A DNA stretch of 64,000 nucleotides from Notospermus geniculatus (taxonomy: Eukaryota; Nemertea; Pilidiophora; Heteronemertea; Lineidae): positions 967,862 to 1,031,861 of the forward strand of contig NMRB01000003.1 in the NCBI GenBank assembly GCA_002633025.1, in the 5' to 3' direction. The translations under genes and the position numbers were made by a program. Under the pieces are notes generated by a model, which was not told where the DNA came from, did no database searches, and was given only the letters and a program-made list of their open reading frames with translations. Of this stretch, positions 1 to 13,020 are shown piece after piece (the stretch's first letter is position 1; each line of letters opens with the position of its first letter).

Positions 1-657
1 ACCCACTGACTGTCCCTACAAAAACAGCATGTTTGATGCATACTAGTCAATGCGAGCATAAAATTGAAGCATAACTGGAGCATAAGTTGCAATGCATAAA
101 GTATCAATGCCTGTAAGTTCTTCTGGGCATGCATTCAGCATCTGCCTTGTGTGGACAATAAAGATAATTATTATGGGTTAATATTTCCTCTGATGGTCAT
201 ATGATGACGAAATCAGAAAGATCCTCTGGGAAAATCTACCGTTGGCAAATCCCTCTTGCCATTCCTTTATATTTGAAGACAGAACCAAGCCCATTGCTAT
301 TTCATCATAATTCATCAACCGACATTCCCAATAACAGCAATGGACAAATTGGAATCCTGTGCCAAAAAAGTGCACAACACAAATAGCAGAAATATTGCCG
401 CAATCGTAATAATCCATAATGGTCAAACCAAAGCCAGCGAGTTCCCTAAGGAGACAAGTGAAGCATCATGATCACAATATCATTTGTCAGGAATGCCATG
501 ATAACAAGCCAGCTTCATTACTCAGCAGGCAGAGGACATTCAAGGTCACCGTTGCCATCCACTTGTTGCTGAGGTTGAGGGATTGCCATGGCTTCATGTG
601 AAGGTTCAACACCCGCGCATCCGATTTTTTCATACCGCTAACAAGTGGCAGTGATAG

Positions 658-1559
658 ATGTTAAAATCCTATATTGTCCTCTGAGGTTGTTTGCCATCTT
701 TTAAAATCTGATGCGACAGGAATCAAAGTCCCCCTGGAATCTACATCTGGTTATACTCTTCATTGGGGAATGGCATGACCATTCGAATATAACCTTACAA
801 TAGCAGACTATTGTAACTCAGACTTGCATTCCTAGGACTAACATTCCTTCCACACCAGCATTATAAGCATGGAGAAGAGGCCAAATATGGCATGGGGAGG
901 GATCCAAATAAGGTGCTTTCAGAGACTTCACCAGTGAAGTTTCTGTAAAGTCACTCAAAGTTTGACCAAACTTTTTTTCCAATATTGGACTTGTACCTCA
1001 TCCAACCCTCAACAAAACCACAGTCCACACAGCTGTTGCGATCAGAAAGAGTCAGGCGATGCCGAATGATATGAAGTGTGGTCAGTCATGTCCATTACAA
1101 TACCAGTAATTTGAAATAAACATGTCTCATCCGGCAGTATTTACTGCACATGACCATCATCAACGCTATTGTGGATGAAAGCAAAGCCAGACGCTGACCA
1201 TTTCTAGATTAGCACGATCCGCAATTGATTCCCGACCCCGGCACCAAGATGCTGCGTGGATGCCCAATAAGAGCATTCAAAGCTCATCAGACTGACCTTA
1301 TAATTCTATTTGACAAATCTTTATGGCGTGCTGCCTTTGTGGCATCCCAATCTAGCCAAAAGCAAAGATTACAAACTCGGTTTGGGGTCGTCATTGCATC
1401 AAAGTTGATTATCGCTAATTGCAGACTCGGAGACACCAGCCACAGAATTAAACAACCCGTTCTTATCTCAAATTATAATCTTAATCATTTGTATATCTTT
1501 CGACTTCCGCAAAGGCTCGGTCATGTTCCTTTTCTGTCGTAATTAGCAGTTGACATGTC
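658..1559. repeat. 0.9-kb tandem duplication, copy 1
   Basis: This block is repeated almost base for base at 1561-2469, with a few SNPs and short indels (for example AAGTCCCC versus AAGTCGCC). The two copies meet at a single N (1560). Each carries a 105-codon open frame (1225-1542 and 2135-2452). Its first in-frame ATG lies 24 nt in, it has no splice signals, and its conservation simply reflects the duplication, so I do not call it a gene. Confidence 0.93.
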
Positions 1560-1560
1560 N

Positions 1561-2469
1561 ATACTAAAATCCTATATTGTCCTCTGAGGTTGTTTGCCAT
1601 CTTTTAAAATCTGATGTGACAGGAATCGAAGTCGCCCTGGGATCTACATCTGGTTTATACTCTTCACTGGGGAATGGCATGACCATTCGAATATAACCTT
1701 ACAATAGCAGACTATTGCAACTCAGACTTGCATTCCTGTACGACTAACATTCCTTCCACACCAGCATTGTTAGCATGGAGAAGGGGCCAAATATGGCATG
1801 GGGGATCCAAATAAGGTGCTTTCAGACTTCAGCAGTGAATCTTAAGTTTCTGTAAAGTCACTCAAACAAAGTTTGACCAAACTTTTTTCCAATATTGGAC
1901 TTGTACCTCATCCAACCCTCACCAAAACCACAGTCCACACAGCTGTTGCGATCAGAAAGAGTCAGGCGATGCCGAATGATATGAAGTGTGGTCAGTCATG
2001 TCCATTCCAATACCAGTAATTTGAAATAAACATGTCTCATCCGGCAGTATTTACTGCACATGACCATCATCAACGCTATTGTGGATGAAAGCAAAGCCAG
2101 ACGCTGACCATTTCTAGATTAGCACGATCCGCAATTGATTCCCGACCCCGGCACCAAGATGCTGCGTGGATGCCCAATAAGAGCATTCAAAGCTCATCAG
2201 ACTGACCTTATAATTCTATTTGACAAATCTTTATGGCGTGCTGCCTTTGTGGCATCCCAATCTAGCCAAAAGCAAAGATTACAAACTCGGTTTGGGGCCA
2301 TCATTGCATCAAAGTTGATTATCACTAATTGCAGACTTGGAGACACCAGCCACAGAATTAAACAACCCGTTCTTATCTCAAATTATAATCTTAATCATTT
2401 GTATATCTTTCGACCTCCGCAAAGGCTCGGTCATGTTCCTTTTCTGTCGTAATTAGCAGTTGACATGTC
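1561..2469. repeat. 0.9-kb tandem duplication, copy 2
   Basis: This is the second copy of the 658-1559 block, starting right after the N at 1560 and ending at GTTGACATGTC. The sequence then continues into unique DNA (TCATGTGCC...). A few percent divergence together with an N at the junction is what unmerged allelic contigs look like. A real recent tandem duplication is the alternative. Confidence 0.93.
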
Positions 2470-2912
2470 TCATGTGCCAATCTAACATAACCCTTTGCGG
2501 CTGAACTTCCCCGATGCTTCAAGCCAAAATATTAAGTTGACACACCTCAATATAAGGAGATCAGTGTCAGACCCCAAATTCTTATCCCATACAAAACACA
2601 TATTCAGTGCATTGTTTTGATATTCGTCTTAAAACATGTCCTGCATAGTGAATGATAGTAGATATCTTGATGAGATGCCTACAATATTTATTTTCAATTA
2701 GGATGCCTTACCCTGGGGAATAAAGCTGAACAAATAGTAAGGTATTTTTGCATATGTAGTACAACAATGAACATCTCTTGGGAAATGAAGTGATTCTTTA
2801 AGGGATGCACTAAGCTGCGGGTAACAGCAATAGAAGTTATAGGCATCTATCCAGTTTCATGCAAGCCTACAGTGTGTTTCAGAAAACGTTTGCTCAAAAT
2901 CTCATATCTCTT

Positions 2913-3018
2913 CATCCTCCCACAGCAGGGGTTTTTGCTTCTCTCCTCTTCAGCCACTCACACTTTGTGTGCAAGCGTATGAAGAGGAGCAAGACCCAAG
3001 TCCTGCTGTGGGAGGATG
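2913..3018 (-). repeat. HP-1 foldback element, copy A
   Basis: This is a 106-bp imperfect palindrome. The left arm CATCCTCCCACAGCAGGG pairs with the right arm CCTGCTGTGGGAGGATG, and the inner arms CTCCTCTTCA and TGAAGAGGAG also pair. It is the same element as those at 37659, 50784 and 53520 but in the opposite orientation, as judged by the asymmetric GGTAAAAAC-like arm. No open frame or transposase is associated. Confidence 0.85.
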
Positions 3019-5926
3019 TCTATCCTTGATTTTGGATTCAGTTAGTTAGCAGGATATGGATTACAATATTCCAAATAAATCATTACTGCATTGGACAGCG
3101 TTGAATTTGATTCATTTGTCGACTGTACACACTGCAGTTCAGTGACTTTGCATCAAAAGTGACCCCTACCTCCTATTTTATTTTTTTCTCACTAAGATGC
3201 TGCATCGCCGCAACATACAAGTAATCCACGCTACAATCACAGGCCCCAGTGCCAATATCCGTGTCGAGACCAACGGGCCAATTACCCATTACTAATGATC
3301 GTGAGGATTGTGGGCATCGTCTGACAAGATTGCCTGACTTCAACCAAATTGGTTGTCAGCTGCATCATATCAAATCTACATCAAGTTGTGATGTATATAT
3401 ACGAATATGTCTTCAGTACTTCTGACACTGCGACTCCATTTTGGAGATCAGTGGAGTTGATGCATGCCGATAACTACAAGTACAATGGCAAGAAGGGGTA
3501 CTTTTTTCACTTCCTCATAAATTGAAATGTAATATGCATTAGCTACCCATCTCATCGGCAGTTGTAATGTAAGCACTCGAGGCGAAATATCAAATTTAAC
3601 AGGTTTTCCTGCAACAAGTTTGATATTTTCATCAACATCTTGTCAATGTCTGGCCAGCCATGACCCGGCCACCTAGACAGGACTCTTAATTCAATTGCTT
3701 TGGGAAGGAAGTCATCCACCGCAGAAAAGAAACACAGGAACCACAGCATACATCCACTTACATTAACACTTGACATTATCATACCAGCAACATTTTTTAA
3801 TGTATGAAAATATTTTGGGAGTCACTGTCATAACAATGTGACATGATTTTGCCCAAAAGCAATAAGATTTGCCACATCAGCATTGTATCATGTATTCTGA
3901 CTTCCTTCCTCCCAGATTGATTAAATGTACCATTCAATTATGAACTAAAAAGAGGTTTGCTTTTGCTAATGTTGAAGCAACGGCTCCATATGCTAAGGAA
4001 AGAAACCCTTGGCACTTCACTTTTTCTCAAATGTTTTTTCTACGATATAAGTGTACAGACCAAGGAACTACATGGCATAAATCTAAAGCAACACATAGTG
4101 AACGTCATCCAGTCCTTTCACTATGAGCTTCATAACAACATTACAAATATTCAAGAACAATCTGCTTCTGATCTTTCTGGTACACTCCCTTGGAAAGGTT
4201 ATCTACCTGGCAAAATACCTACAGGACATTGTTTGGGAGTGAAGTCAACATACATCATTTAACTGCGAAAAAACTCGCATCAAACTCGTAAGTCAGCATT
4301 TGACTTCTTATGTGAACAAATTGTTTTATTCGTGGTCAAAGGCACCATCCAGCCTGTCTTGGACACTATTTACATGTTCTACAAGACCTTAGGACATTTA
4401 ATCAATCATTTGATCTCCCCTAATTGAAAACTGGTGCCAACTAACCCACACAAAAGTATGAAAGAAACGCCAACGGTTATCGCCTTGAAGTTAATATTGT
4501 GCACTCAAGACAGCATTTGATCATTAACTGAGAACTGATGGCAATTAAGCTTTGGCTTTTTCAACAAAATGTTATTAATGAGATAATCATGATAAATTGG
4601 AGGTAAAAGAACGACTTTTATTTGGTGTATTGTTTTGTTGTTGTTATATTAATTATGATTGGAGTTAAGGGAAATTGAGAACTGGCAGACAACCACTCTG
4701 CTTCTTCACTGAGTTCCATCGCCACAAGAACAAGCTCCGATATTTGAAACCTGTTTCCAAATGCCAATAAGATCATTCGACATACACAGAAATCTAATGG
4801 GTAAATGGAATCCCAGTTCATGTCAACTTGTCGGTGACATCCACAGTGGAAAGACATACAGCACCACAGAGATGTACTTCTGGTCAGGGTCAACTGGAAA
4901 TGACACCGTCTCCAGAGACACCAGATGCAACTGGATGTAGCTTAAGGAAACAGGTAGAATTTCTCGACTGATAGACCAAATTGATTGGGTTGTATATCAA
5001 TTGTCTCCGTCATTATAAAAATCCATTGAATCGATTTTGAATCACGGTGAAGTTGTGCAGGGCTGGAGCTGTATCCAAGGGGAGCAATCACATACGCGAT
5101 TTAAGCACGGAAAATCCATATGGGAATTCAAGTGTTAAATGGATGAGACTGGAGAGATATGCAGGACCAAATGGACAGGCAAGGATTAATTGTTGCAGAC
5201 ACAGAAGAACAAGCAACAATTGGCAAATATCAGCTCCTCTGAAGCACCCACTCATTTTGGCAATCAACATCTTGAGTATATGTTCAGACTAAACCTTTGG
5301 GCAACCATCTAATGATGAAGGGAAGCCAGCCAACTGATGCAGTATCCAGCAGCTTCGCACCACAGGGTTGCTGGAATGGGCAGCAAATTGGCAACTAATT
5401 GTCAGAGAGAAGAGATCATTGCCAGAAAGAATAATAGTTCGACAAGAACACACACGCAACAGCAAGTGGAAACCCATCTTCAGTGCTTACACAGGAAATC
5501 AAGTCGAGTTCAATTTTAAACAGGGGAATGATCTTTGATGCCATAGGTGACTGGAAGTGGTACAACAGCAGCAAGAATGGAAGAAATGGCCAGGACCATT
5601 GTGATCACTTGGGATGCTCAGGCAATAGCAATCAGACATGCATGGCTATGGTCTTTCTTATAAGCATATGCCAACGCACATGAGGTGTCACACTTCAAGA
5701 TCTTGCATTTTAGAGCTGACCAGATAACTTGAAAATTTGCGGTGTTCTTTATACCATCACATCACATCTTACCATCAACCCCTAAAGGCTAAATTATGAT
5801 CAAAATTGTTAAGATTACCCCATAAACATCATACGGTGGGGCATGCCACCGTCACGTTTAAATCAGGCATTTTATCATAAATGTCTGTAAAATGAATCAT
5901 AACAAATTACATTTGGCTGTTTGTTT

Positions 5927-6095
5927 ATGTCTGACCACGATGGTCAGTTCTTCTTCAATCTATATAATGAAATCGTCCATGAAGTTGAATCACGATGGCC
6001 ATTTATTCATGATATCCATCAACAAATATGCCATCCTTGCCAAATAGTACATTTCGGTAAATTACATGTTAAATTCATGGGCACAGTTTTTGCGT
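5927..6095 (+). CDS. possible exon of an unrecognised nested gene
   Basis: An ATG opens 56 codons plus one base, beginning MSDHDGQFFFNLYNEIVHE and containing a short Cys-His-Pro-Cys motif (QICHPCQIVHF). It runs into the donor TGCGT|GTAAGTG. The composition looks coding. I do not recognise a family, and no downstream exon is proven; 7283 offers a good acceptor in usable phase. A chance open frame next to a donor is a real alternative. Confidence 0.25.
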
Positions 6096-7282
6096 GTAAG
6101 TGTGAGGGGGAATAATTACGGTCACGGCTCGGGAACATCGAGATATCTCAGATGTGATGGAATGCATATTGATGGGGAAAATGTTGATGGTACAAGGCAG
6201 GAGAGTGGAATTGGTGGTTTTTGCCATGCCAAGGAACGGCTGGACAGTAGCAATGAATTTTTGCACGGATTCACAGATTCTGAGTCTGAACGTACGAGAC
6301 TGCTGCCAGAGTAGCACCACGATCAGCTTTTGTCACACTTCTATGAGTTCTTTCTAGTTTGATCTTAACGTGCTATCTCCAAGAGAGAAGACTCACTTTC
6401 ATAACCTTGAACGGGTTCAAGACAAATGCCAGTAAACCAAGGACTTCAGTCCCAACTACAAATCAAAGGAAGACTTCCACAATCAAACTCAATTCTGAAG
6501 AGGAAATAGTAAGACTGCAGAAACCAATCAAAGAATCACTGAAACCAATCAAAGGATCAGTGCTTTAGGGCCTATACCATTACCAAGGAACAAAGACGAG
6601 GAGAGCTGAGGGTGCTGAATGCCCAGGCACCGAAATGAAGAAACCCTAGCCATCACCTTGTAAGTGAGTGCTCTAAGCCTTCAGGGGCAGAGACCACCAA
6701 TGAACAATACAACCTCTGACAAGCATATACTGAGGACAGTGATGAACTCCCAGCTTAGATCTTGGGAAAGGTTCAGCAATTATGGTAATGCTGCTAAGAT
6801 GAGGGTAGCTCAGGTGACGATCCTTTGGTTCTCATGTCATCAAACAAAGGATTCAATGCAGATAGGTGACTTTCGGTGGAGTCATGTGCCTTGCCAATCA
6901 GAATATTGCAGTCTAACTTTCCTTTCAAAAGTAATTGGCTAAAGTTACGAAATGTCTGTCATCCTTTATATTGGTAATGCCAATGCTAGTACCTAGGTTA
7001 GCAGGGCCATCTACGTCATCGCTTGACAAACCACTTCTTATTATCTGAAGCCCCCAGCCTTTACTCGTCCCCAATCCTTCTTACCTACAGTGCACTCACA
7101 GACCAGAAAACCAATACAGTAACCACTCTAGGACAACCGCAGAGATCCCGCTAAGACGCGCTTACAAACCTATCTCGTGGTTACCATATTCCCCAACACA
7201 ACCTGTGCCTGAAGATGCACTTTCTTTGCACAGAGCATCTTTTTTACCAAGTCTATTAACGTTGGATTACTTTTTTTCTCAG

Positions 7283-7493
7283 CATGTTTTTGGTATGTAC
7301 CAGTAAGTCTGCAGGGAAGTATTCACTGTTATTCTGTGCTCAGATTATTATTCTCTCAGGTATTCCTTGCGTGTACTGGCTGACCCAACTTTCAGCTTCA
7401 AGTTCTGTCCGTCCACATTCCATTCAAAAAGAAACGGTACGAATACTCTCTAACAATGTTTGCTTAGAAACCACAGCCCAAACTGTTGCTTGA
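7283..7493 (+). CDS. possible 3' exon after a strong acceptor
   Basis: The polypyrimidine acceptor ATTACTTTTTTTCTCAG ends at 7282. One frame stays open from there to a TGA at 7493 (69 codons, with a hydrophobic run YSLLFCAQIIILSGIP). If it were spliced from the 6095 donor, the frame used would instead stop after about 34 codons. No family was recognised. The acceptor is good; coding status is unproven. Confidence 0.18.
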
Positions 7494-8437
7494 TCAAACT
7501 TTCAGATGCTGTCTGCCAAACGTGACCATTTCTTTCCACAATAATTGATGCGACTGCACATGAGCGATGGGCATTAGGACACTTTAAATGGTCATCTTTT
7601 CACTTTGAGCACGGTTATCATGCAGCCCCAAGAAAGAAATCCATACAGAAGATTATAATCGATTATTGAATCTAAACGAGACAGCCGTGAGGGTCAGTGA
7701 GGCGTTCAGAAGATACGAGCTGAGGTCAGAGGAGGAGTTCTTTGAACTGAAGTGAACTATACACCTCCCCTGTCGAGTTACACCCCGAGGCAGTCCCACG
7801 GTAGGACCGGAAGATGTCTGGCAACTACAAATGAAGCAAAGGATGCCTGTTATTGGAGAATTTTGGAAGAACAAGCAAATATCAGTAACATTTCGGCTTG
7901 GATTCCCATTTGAGGTCAGAGTGACGAAGATCTTTCCGTGTCAAAAGATATGAATTGCAAAGACCATCTTGTACTGTTGTTGGGTGAGCAACGACGGATG
8001 TCAACTTGTCTGCTGATGAATAGAAGCAACAGAAAGCCAGAAGAGTTCAATACAATAGTTACGGTATGACAACAGTACTACAACAGTCGGTTAATCCACC
8101 CAGGCTAATGAGACTCACATGAAATCACATGACCCACACGACAGACGAAGACCCGTGCCGTTTTCAATTTCGCTATGTGGGCCTAAGGCAACACAAGAGC
8201 AGCTTACTGATCTGTGATAATATTGCTAGATGTTAGATTGTCATACCAGGATCAATAGTCTCAGGGTATTGGCAAGTACGGATCATAATGGTGTAGGATT
8301 CTCTTGTCTGTGCTCATCAACAAGTGGTCATGGTCAGTTGCGGATCAAGGTTTCGGAGGGGGAGCTTTAACTACCATTAATACATTATAAAGAGGTAGTG
8401 CCCCTCTGAAACCACTCGAAGTCAAGGTAAGTAAATT

Positions 8438-8626
8438 TGAAGGGATGAATGTCGCCCACCCTGAATCCTAATCCCTGGCCCCTGTTCCAAAACCCTTGAT
8501 ACCTGTCCTCGTACCCCTGACACTAAAGCCTACTCCTACTCCTAACCCCTGACCCTTACAGGCAGTCGTTACCCCAGATACTGGGTACCCTGTTCCATTG
8601 GATTAGATGACATTTACACCTTTTAC
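8438..8626 (+). repeat. dispersed C-rich repeat with CCCCTGACCCCTAA motif, copy 1
   Basis: This stretch shares its full layout with 39442-39741: TGAAGGG, CTGAATCCTAA, CTGGCCCCT, CCCTTGATACCTG, runs of ACCCCTGA and CCTACTCCTA, then GTTACCC-AGATACTGGGTA and finally ATTTACACCTTTTAC. It has one copy of the 43-bp GTTACCC...GGGTA unit that is tripled in the other member. Confidence 0.85.
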
Positions 8627-9667
8627 GTAAGTAAACATATGGGGGCACGCCACCAAGTGCCCCCCCCCCCCAATCTGCCACTGACATTTGGGGTTGGTTG
8701 TTGCATTTGAGGCAAGGTATGAGGCCACATTGCACTTATCTTTCTTGGATACCCGCAAGTTCTTTTGACATTGGTTAAGGATGCTGCAGACTCAAATTCC
8801 TCAAGAGTAAATCAGACCTGCCAGTTTTCATCATTTATGAACTTCGCCGTTCGGGATTCGTGTCTTGGTTTCCAAACACGGTTTCTACCGCAGAACCTTT
8901 TAACGCTCACATGCAGTATGAACATGATCGTCTAAAAAACTTATGATTACAACATACAGCTAATCCCTCCATGACCACATTTCCTCATCTGGGGGCAAAA
9001 AATATCGTCTGCCTCATCATATCCTTAGATTATAGCGCCATGCATGTGTAGCAGCTTGAGTAATTGCTTCCGCTTCCCTCTGCCGTTACTTCTAAGCCAC
9101 CGAGAATTCTCATTCTTTCAACAAGTTGATTAGCTAGCCAATCATGGCAACACAACAGGTGAATATGAAATCGTCTCGGTGTCCGCAACAATACCCTGAC
9201 AATGCTGCAGCCATCAGATGAGGAGGACGCATGTTGTCGTGTGACAGCGCCTTCTGTTATTACATGTAGTTCGCTGTTGATGAACATATGATGTGTGTTG
9301 ATACCTCGGGGTGGCAGTTCTGACAGTTAAGTGCTCGGGTGTACAAATGTAACAATGTTCTGAATGTACGAAAAAGGGATAAACGGAGGGATCAACGCAG
9401 CAAGAATGAAGCAACATTCTGAATGAAGGTCAGGAAGACTTAGACTTAGAGGTATGCAACAAGCAATTTGTTCTGTTGCTATGACATTTGGGGAAGCACA
9501 ATCACACCTCAACTGTCATACTTTTTCTGCACAGCAAAATGGTAAAACCTTGTGAGGAATATTATCTCTCAGTGCATGAGAAAGAGATTGCCAATAAGTT
9601 AATCATCAGTGCAGCTGGCTACCAGAAATTGCATCTAAATATATATTAAATGGTTTATTGCTCATCG

Positions 9668-10027
9668 CTAAAATGATGTTGGAAAGTGATATGTTTGTAA
9701 AATATCGCTCATATTCTTGAGTGATATACCAAAATCACCTGGAGACACTTGCAGGCATCTGGCAGTGGGGTTCTTCGCCAGATATTTCTGTTTGTTTTCG
9801 CACAAGCTCTTGAGCAAAAGACATTCATTTTCAACAGATGGTGCAAAACACTTGCTGTATTTAGGCAGAAACAATCGTATCATATGTTTAATGCCTTCAC
9901 AGTGAGAGAAGTACAATTGTAAATTTTGTTTTTTTACAGAAAACCCAAGGACTTCAATTGGATCTACAACTTCGGAGAATTCAAAACCTTGACTCCCATT
10001 CCATCTCACCAGGAAAAATAGCAGCCC
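9668..10027 (-). CDS. possible terminal exon, unrecognised
   Basis: After the minus-strand acceptor TGTGTTGTTGTCAG, a frame stays open for 119 codons to a TAG at 9670-9668. An AATAAA lies 8 nt beyond (9659-9654). The peptide has aromatic and basic stretches but matches nothing I know. It starts in phase 0, which happens to fit the end of the KIF26 linker exon, so a short truncated isoform could be imagined. It shows no kinesin motor motif. About two open frames this long are expected by chance in a window of this composition. Confidence 0.18.
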   Translation of the reverse strand, partial: GLLFFLVRWNGSQGFEFSEVVDPIEVLGFSVKKQNLQLYFSHCEGIKHMIRLFLPKYSKCFAPSVENECLLLKSLCENKQKYLAKNPTARCLQVSPGDFGISLKNMSDILQTYHFPTSF

Positions 10028-12857
10028 CTGACAACAACACAGATTATGAAGAGGCCTGCTTGCTTCAGTTATTCCTTCCTTCTCCCATCTAGTTACAGTC
10101 ACCATTTATCAAGCCAGAGAGATTTCTGTTTCTTCAAGTTCTCCATCAAAGAACACCTTGATTCACCACCAAATGTCAAATTGGTCTCGCCTGAACGCGA
10201 GCTGAGTTTCTTATGTCAACAATGGTGTACAGGAATGTAAGAACTCTGCCTAAGAATCTGACTTCCTTATCTCTCGATCAAGATTCTTGTCAGAAAGGAA
10301 TTGCTCATGATACCTCCCAAAGGAGAGAGTCACTAAAGAGACAGAACTGGTCATCCAAGACATGCAAGAAACATGAGACAAGGTAGGAAAGAAGCAAACT
10401 TGTGAATCAGGTTCGGACAAACGAAAAGGAGTTCTAAATGCATATTGACAGGATGTATTCTTCTGAGTGAGCGCGTTTTCTTGGACTTGCACCCAAGTGA
10501 TTTGGCCCGATGAATCACATCGTTCTTGTTATGCATGTCACATAATACTTGTTAGCGCCAATTCGACTGTTCAGCGAATGTTGGTGTCGCTTCTCATGTG
10601 CGACAATCAGATTGAGATTGGCCAATCAGCAATGCAGATAGGAAGAAGGCCCTTCTTGAGGAGATGGATCTCTGTACAAATTGCATTGAAATTCTGATGA
10701 AGCAAGCAGTGGTTTCCTGTGCAGTCCAGACTATTTCCGAAAGGTACAACACAATTTCAGTGCAAGACTTGTACAGTTTCTACACAAGACGTTCCACTCC
10801 TTCAGCCAACTCAAGATGAAATGTATCAAACACCAGTTGCATTCAAGAGCCCTAGGCACCAGTTACAAGGATTCTGTTGACAAAGGAAGAAGCCATTTCA
10901 ACTGGTCTTTGAACCTGACTTGCTAAATTAGAAGCTTCATTTTTCTTCTGGTGTCTCTTTCGGGAGCTGATTAGGAGCTTCAATGAGAACACTTGATACA
11001 CTGAATGCATGAAACCTCGGCAAAGGCGTGCGACTTCACTAATCAATCTTAAAAATCATTGGATGATCACTTGACAGCATGACATCGAGACGACAAGAAA
11101 AGCATGTGGGCTGCAGATGACAATCACAAGAGTTTTTCTTAAGAATCATTACAGTTCAAAGCAGGCGATACCAATGTATGAAGCACTGATGAAGTCTTTG
11201 ATGCTTATATTGTATCATTGTTTGACATTTGTTCTTTCACCTCTTCAAGCATATGAATCTATTGTTTCAATGTGTTGACCTTTAGGTGATGCACTTGTAG
11301 GTCTAGCCTGAGAAGGGGTGGAAGATACCATGCCCAAAGCACGGAAATAAAGCTCCCCTTCTTTTTCAGTGTCATGAGGACATGCACGTTTAATCAAATA
11401 TTCTGCTTGTTTGTTTCAGAGTAGGTGTGGGCAACCCCAGTTTGGATTTGCTGTAGGGACGTGACAGTTCGCATGATCCCCCCAAGATATCGGGAAAATT
11501 GTTGGTGGGAGAAAACTTCAACAATTGAAATCAACAATGACCAGGAGCAAATTAGTGTAGGTGGAAGAAACAACGCAGGGGCACTTTTGACAGTATAATG
11601 ATGCAATCAAAAATTGAAAAGGTCTCGTTATATACAAAGTGTTCTCTTCTTTTCACTCTCTGCCATTAAAAAAACACACAGACAAGTCTTATCTTTTTCC
11701 TAAACTACTACTTAGTGATACTCTCATCCAGCAGCTGAGAAAAAGCCACCAACAGATCAACAGGTTTCCTCTAATCAGCTACAAAGTAACGAGTAATCTG
11801 CTATCTTCCCTGGTGTACCGAGTGCACAGAAACACTCGCAGAATATTTCCTGAAGCTCAAATAGTCCGCCAATCTATTCAATTATGCAAATAGAGAGATA
11901 GTTAATCAAGAATACGATGGAGCGGGTTCGCCAGGAAGGAGTGCGTTTGATCTCCTCATACTGGAGTATATACGGCAAAAAACCCAAACACTTAACCAAT
12001 TTCAATTAAGGAGCACAGAGGACGTCTGCTCTACTTTGACGGGTTATATGAGGTGTAATGTGTCACGGGGACAGGGACGAGAGAAAGGGACACCAAGGCC
12101 GGTGGCTATTTAACCCTCATGAGAAAGAGGAGAGGGTCCTTTGGGATCAGAATGGAGGCTGGTTATCAGCGGATCAGTTACGTTTGGTCAGATGAGAGTT
12201 TGATAGAGAGAGTGTACTGTGGGTTCTGATACAGTGAAAGAGGAAGGGCTGACATATGGCTGAAGTTGGCACTGCAGTGCAAGGCACAAACGTAAGGCTG
12301 GAATTATGAAGCCTCCTGCAGGAAACCTGTATTGCTGACCTCCAACTGTGCGGACAATTTGCGTACAAAATATCCACTCTAACCTCATGCAACACAAGAC
12401 ACCTTTTTTACTGGTCTAATCTGACCCAAGTGACGACAACAGAATGGAGGCCTCTGTATCAAGCCACTTTCAGTCATGTTCACAAAATGCAGAAAGATTC
12501 ACTGACACTCAAAGCCCATGATGAATTTTGGAAGTCTCCATTCAGCTCCTGACAAGCAATTTCAGAAGCCTCGAATGAAATCTACAGGGAAGCCAGTTCA
12601 TGATGATAGCCGAGGTGAATGACCTGCAGATATTACAGGTCTCTGCCTCGGGGAGAGAAGCTGAAATGAGCTGGTGAATCCAGCAAGGGGAAGCTGTCAC
12701 TATCAGATCATGTCGGGTTTTCAAACATGTCCCCTGGTTTCGGCAAAACTGCTGTGGCAGGAGAAATGTGACGATAACTGGACTACAACCTTCCATTCTA
12801 ACTGGAAGAAATGAAGTTATGGATCATCATAGAAAAAATACAAGAACAGTTCCCTAC

Positions 12858-13020
12858 CTTTCCAACAGGTGGCTGTGATCGCAGCCCTCGTAATAATCCA
12901 GGAGGGACGGGTGGTGGGGCATGGCGTAAAATCTCATAAAACTTGGTCGGAAATGGAGGTGGCTCGGGTTCAGGTGGTTGATGACGCTTCTTCTTTTTAG
13001 AAGCTAGTTTCTGAGCGGCC
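12858..13020 (-). CDS. KIF26: KIF26-family kinesin, proline-rich linker exon before the motor domain
   Basis: This is an internal coding exon of 163 nt read from 13020 down to 12858. The acceptor on the minus strand is CTCTTATCTTTCCAG and the donor is GGAAAG|GTAGGG. It begins with one base that completes the Arg codon left by the upstream exon, then encodes 54 residues in phase 0. In order these are AAQKLA, a lysine/arginine cluster SKKKKRH, an acidic/proline stretch PPEPEPPPFP, TKFYEIL, a proline run HAPPPVPPGLLRGL, and a basic end ...QPPVGK. Vertebrate KIF26 proteins have the same order before their first motor-domain strand: AAQKL, Lys cluster, Pro-rich segment, then PPP-A/V-PP-x-LLR. The motor-domain exons should follow at lower coordinates. 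I looked for a motor start between 1 and 12857 and saw none, so they probably lie beyond the window. Confidence 0.78.

Larger units (their letters stand above)
1..12857 (-). other. intronic sequence downstream of the KIF26 linker exon
   Basis: Apart from the duplication, hairpin, C-rich repeat and weak exon candidates listed separately, I see no supported gene here. There are many stops in all frames, no kinesin motor motif, and only short open frames without splice signals. The stretches 2470-2912, 3019-5926, 6096-7282, 7494-8437, 8627-9650 and 10028-12857 hold nothing I can name. A short near-palindrome, ACGGTGGGGCATGCCACCGT, lies at 5833-5852. Confidence 0.6.

Noticed and set aside
1225-2452. 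Two conserved 105-codon frames at 1225-1542 and 2135-2452
   Set aside because: Their similarity is due to the tandem duplication. The frames open on a non-ATG codon, have no splice context and show no recognised motif.
9668-10105. Kinesin motor-domain exon of KIF26
   Set aside because: The phase fits, but no P-loop, switch or other motor motif is present. It is kept only as a low-confidence unrecognised exon.
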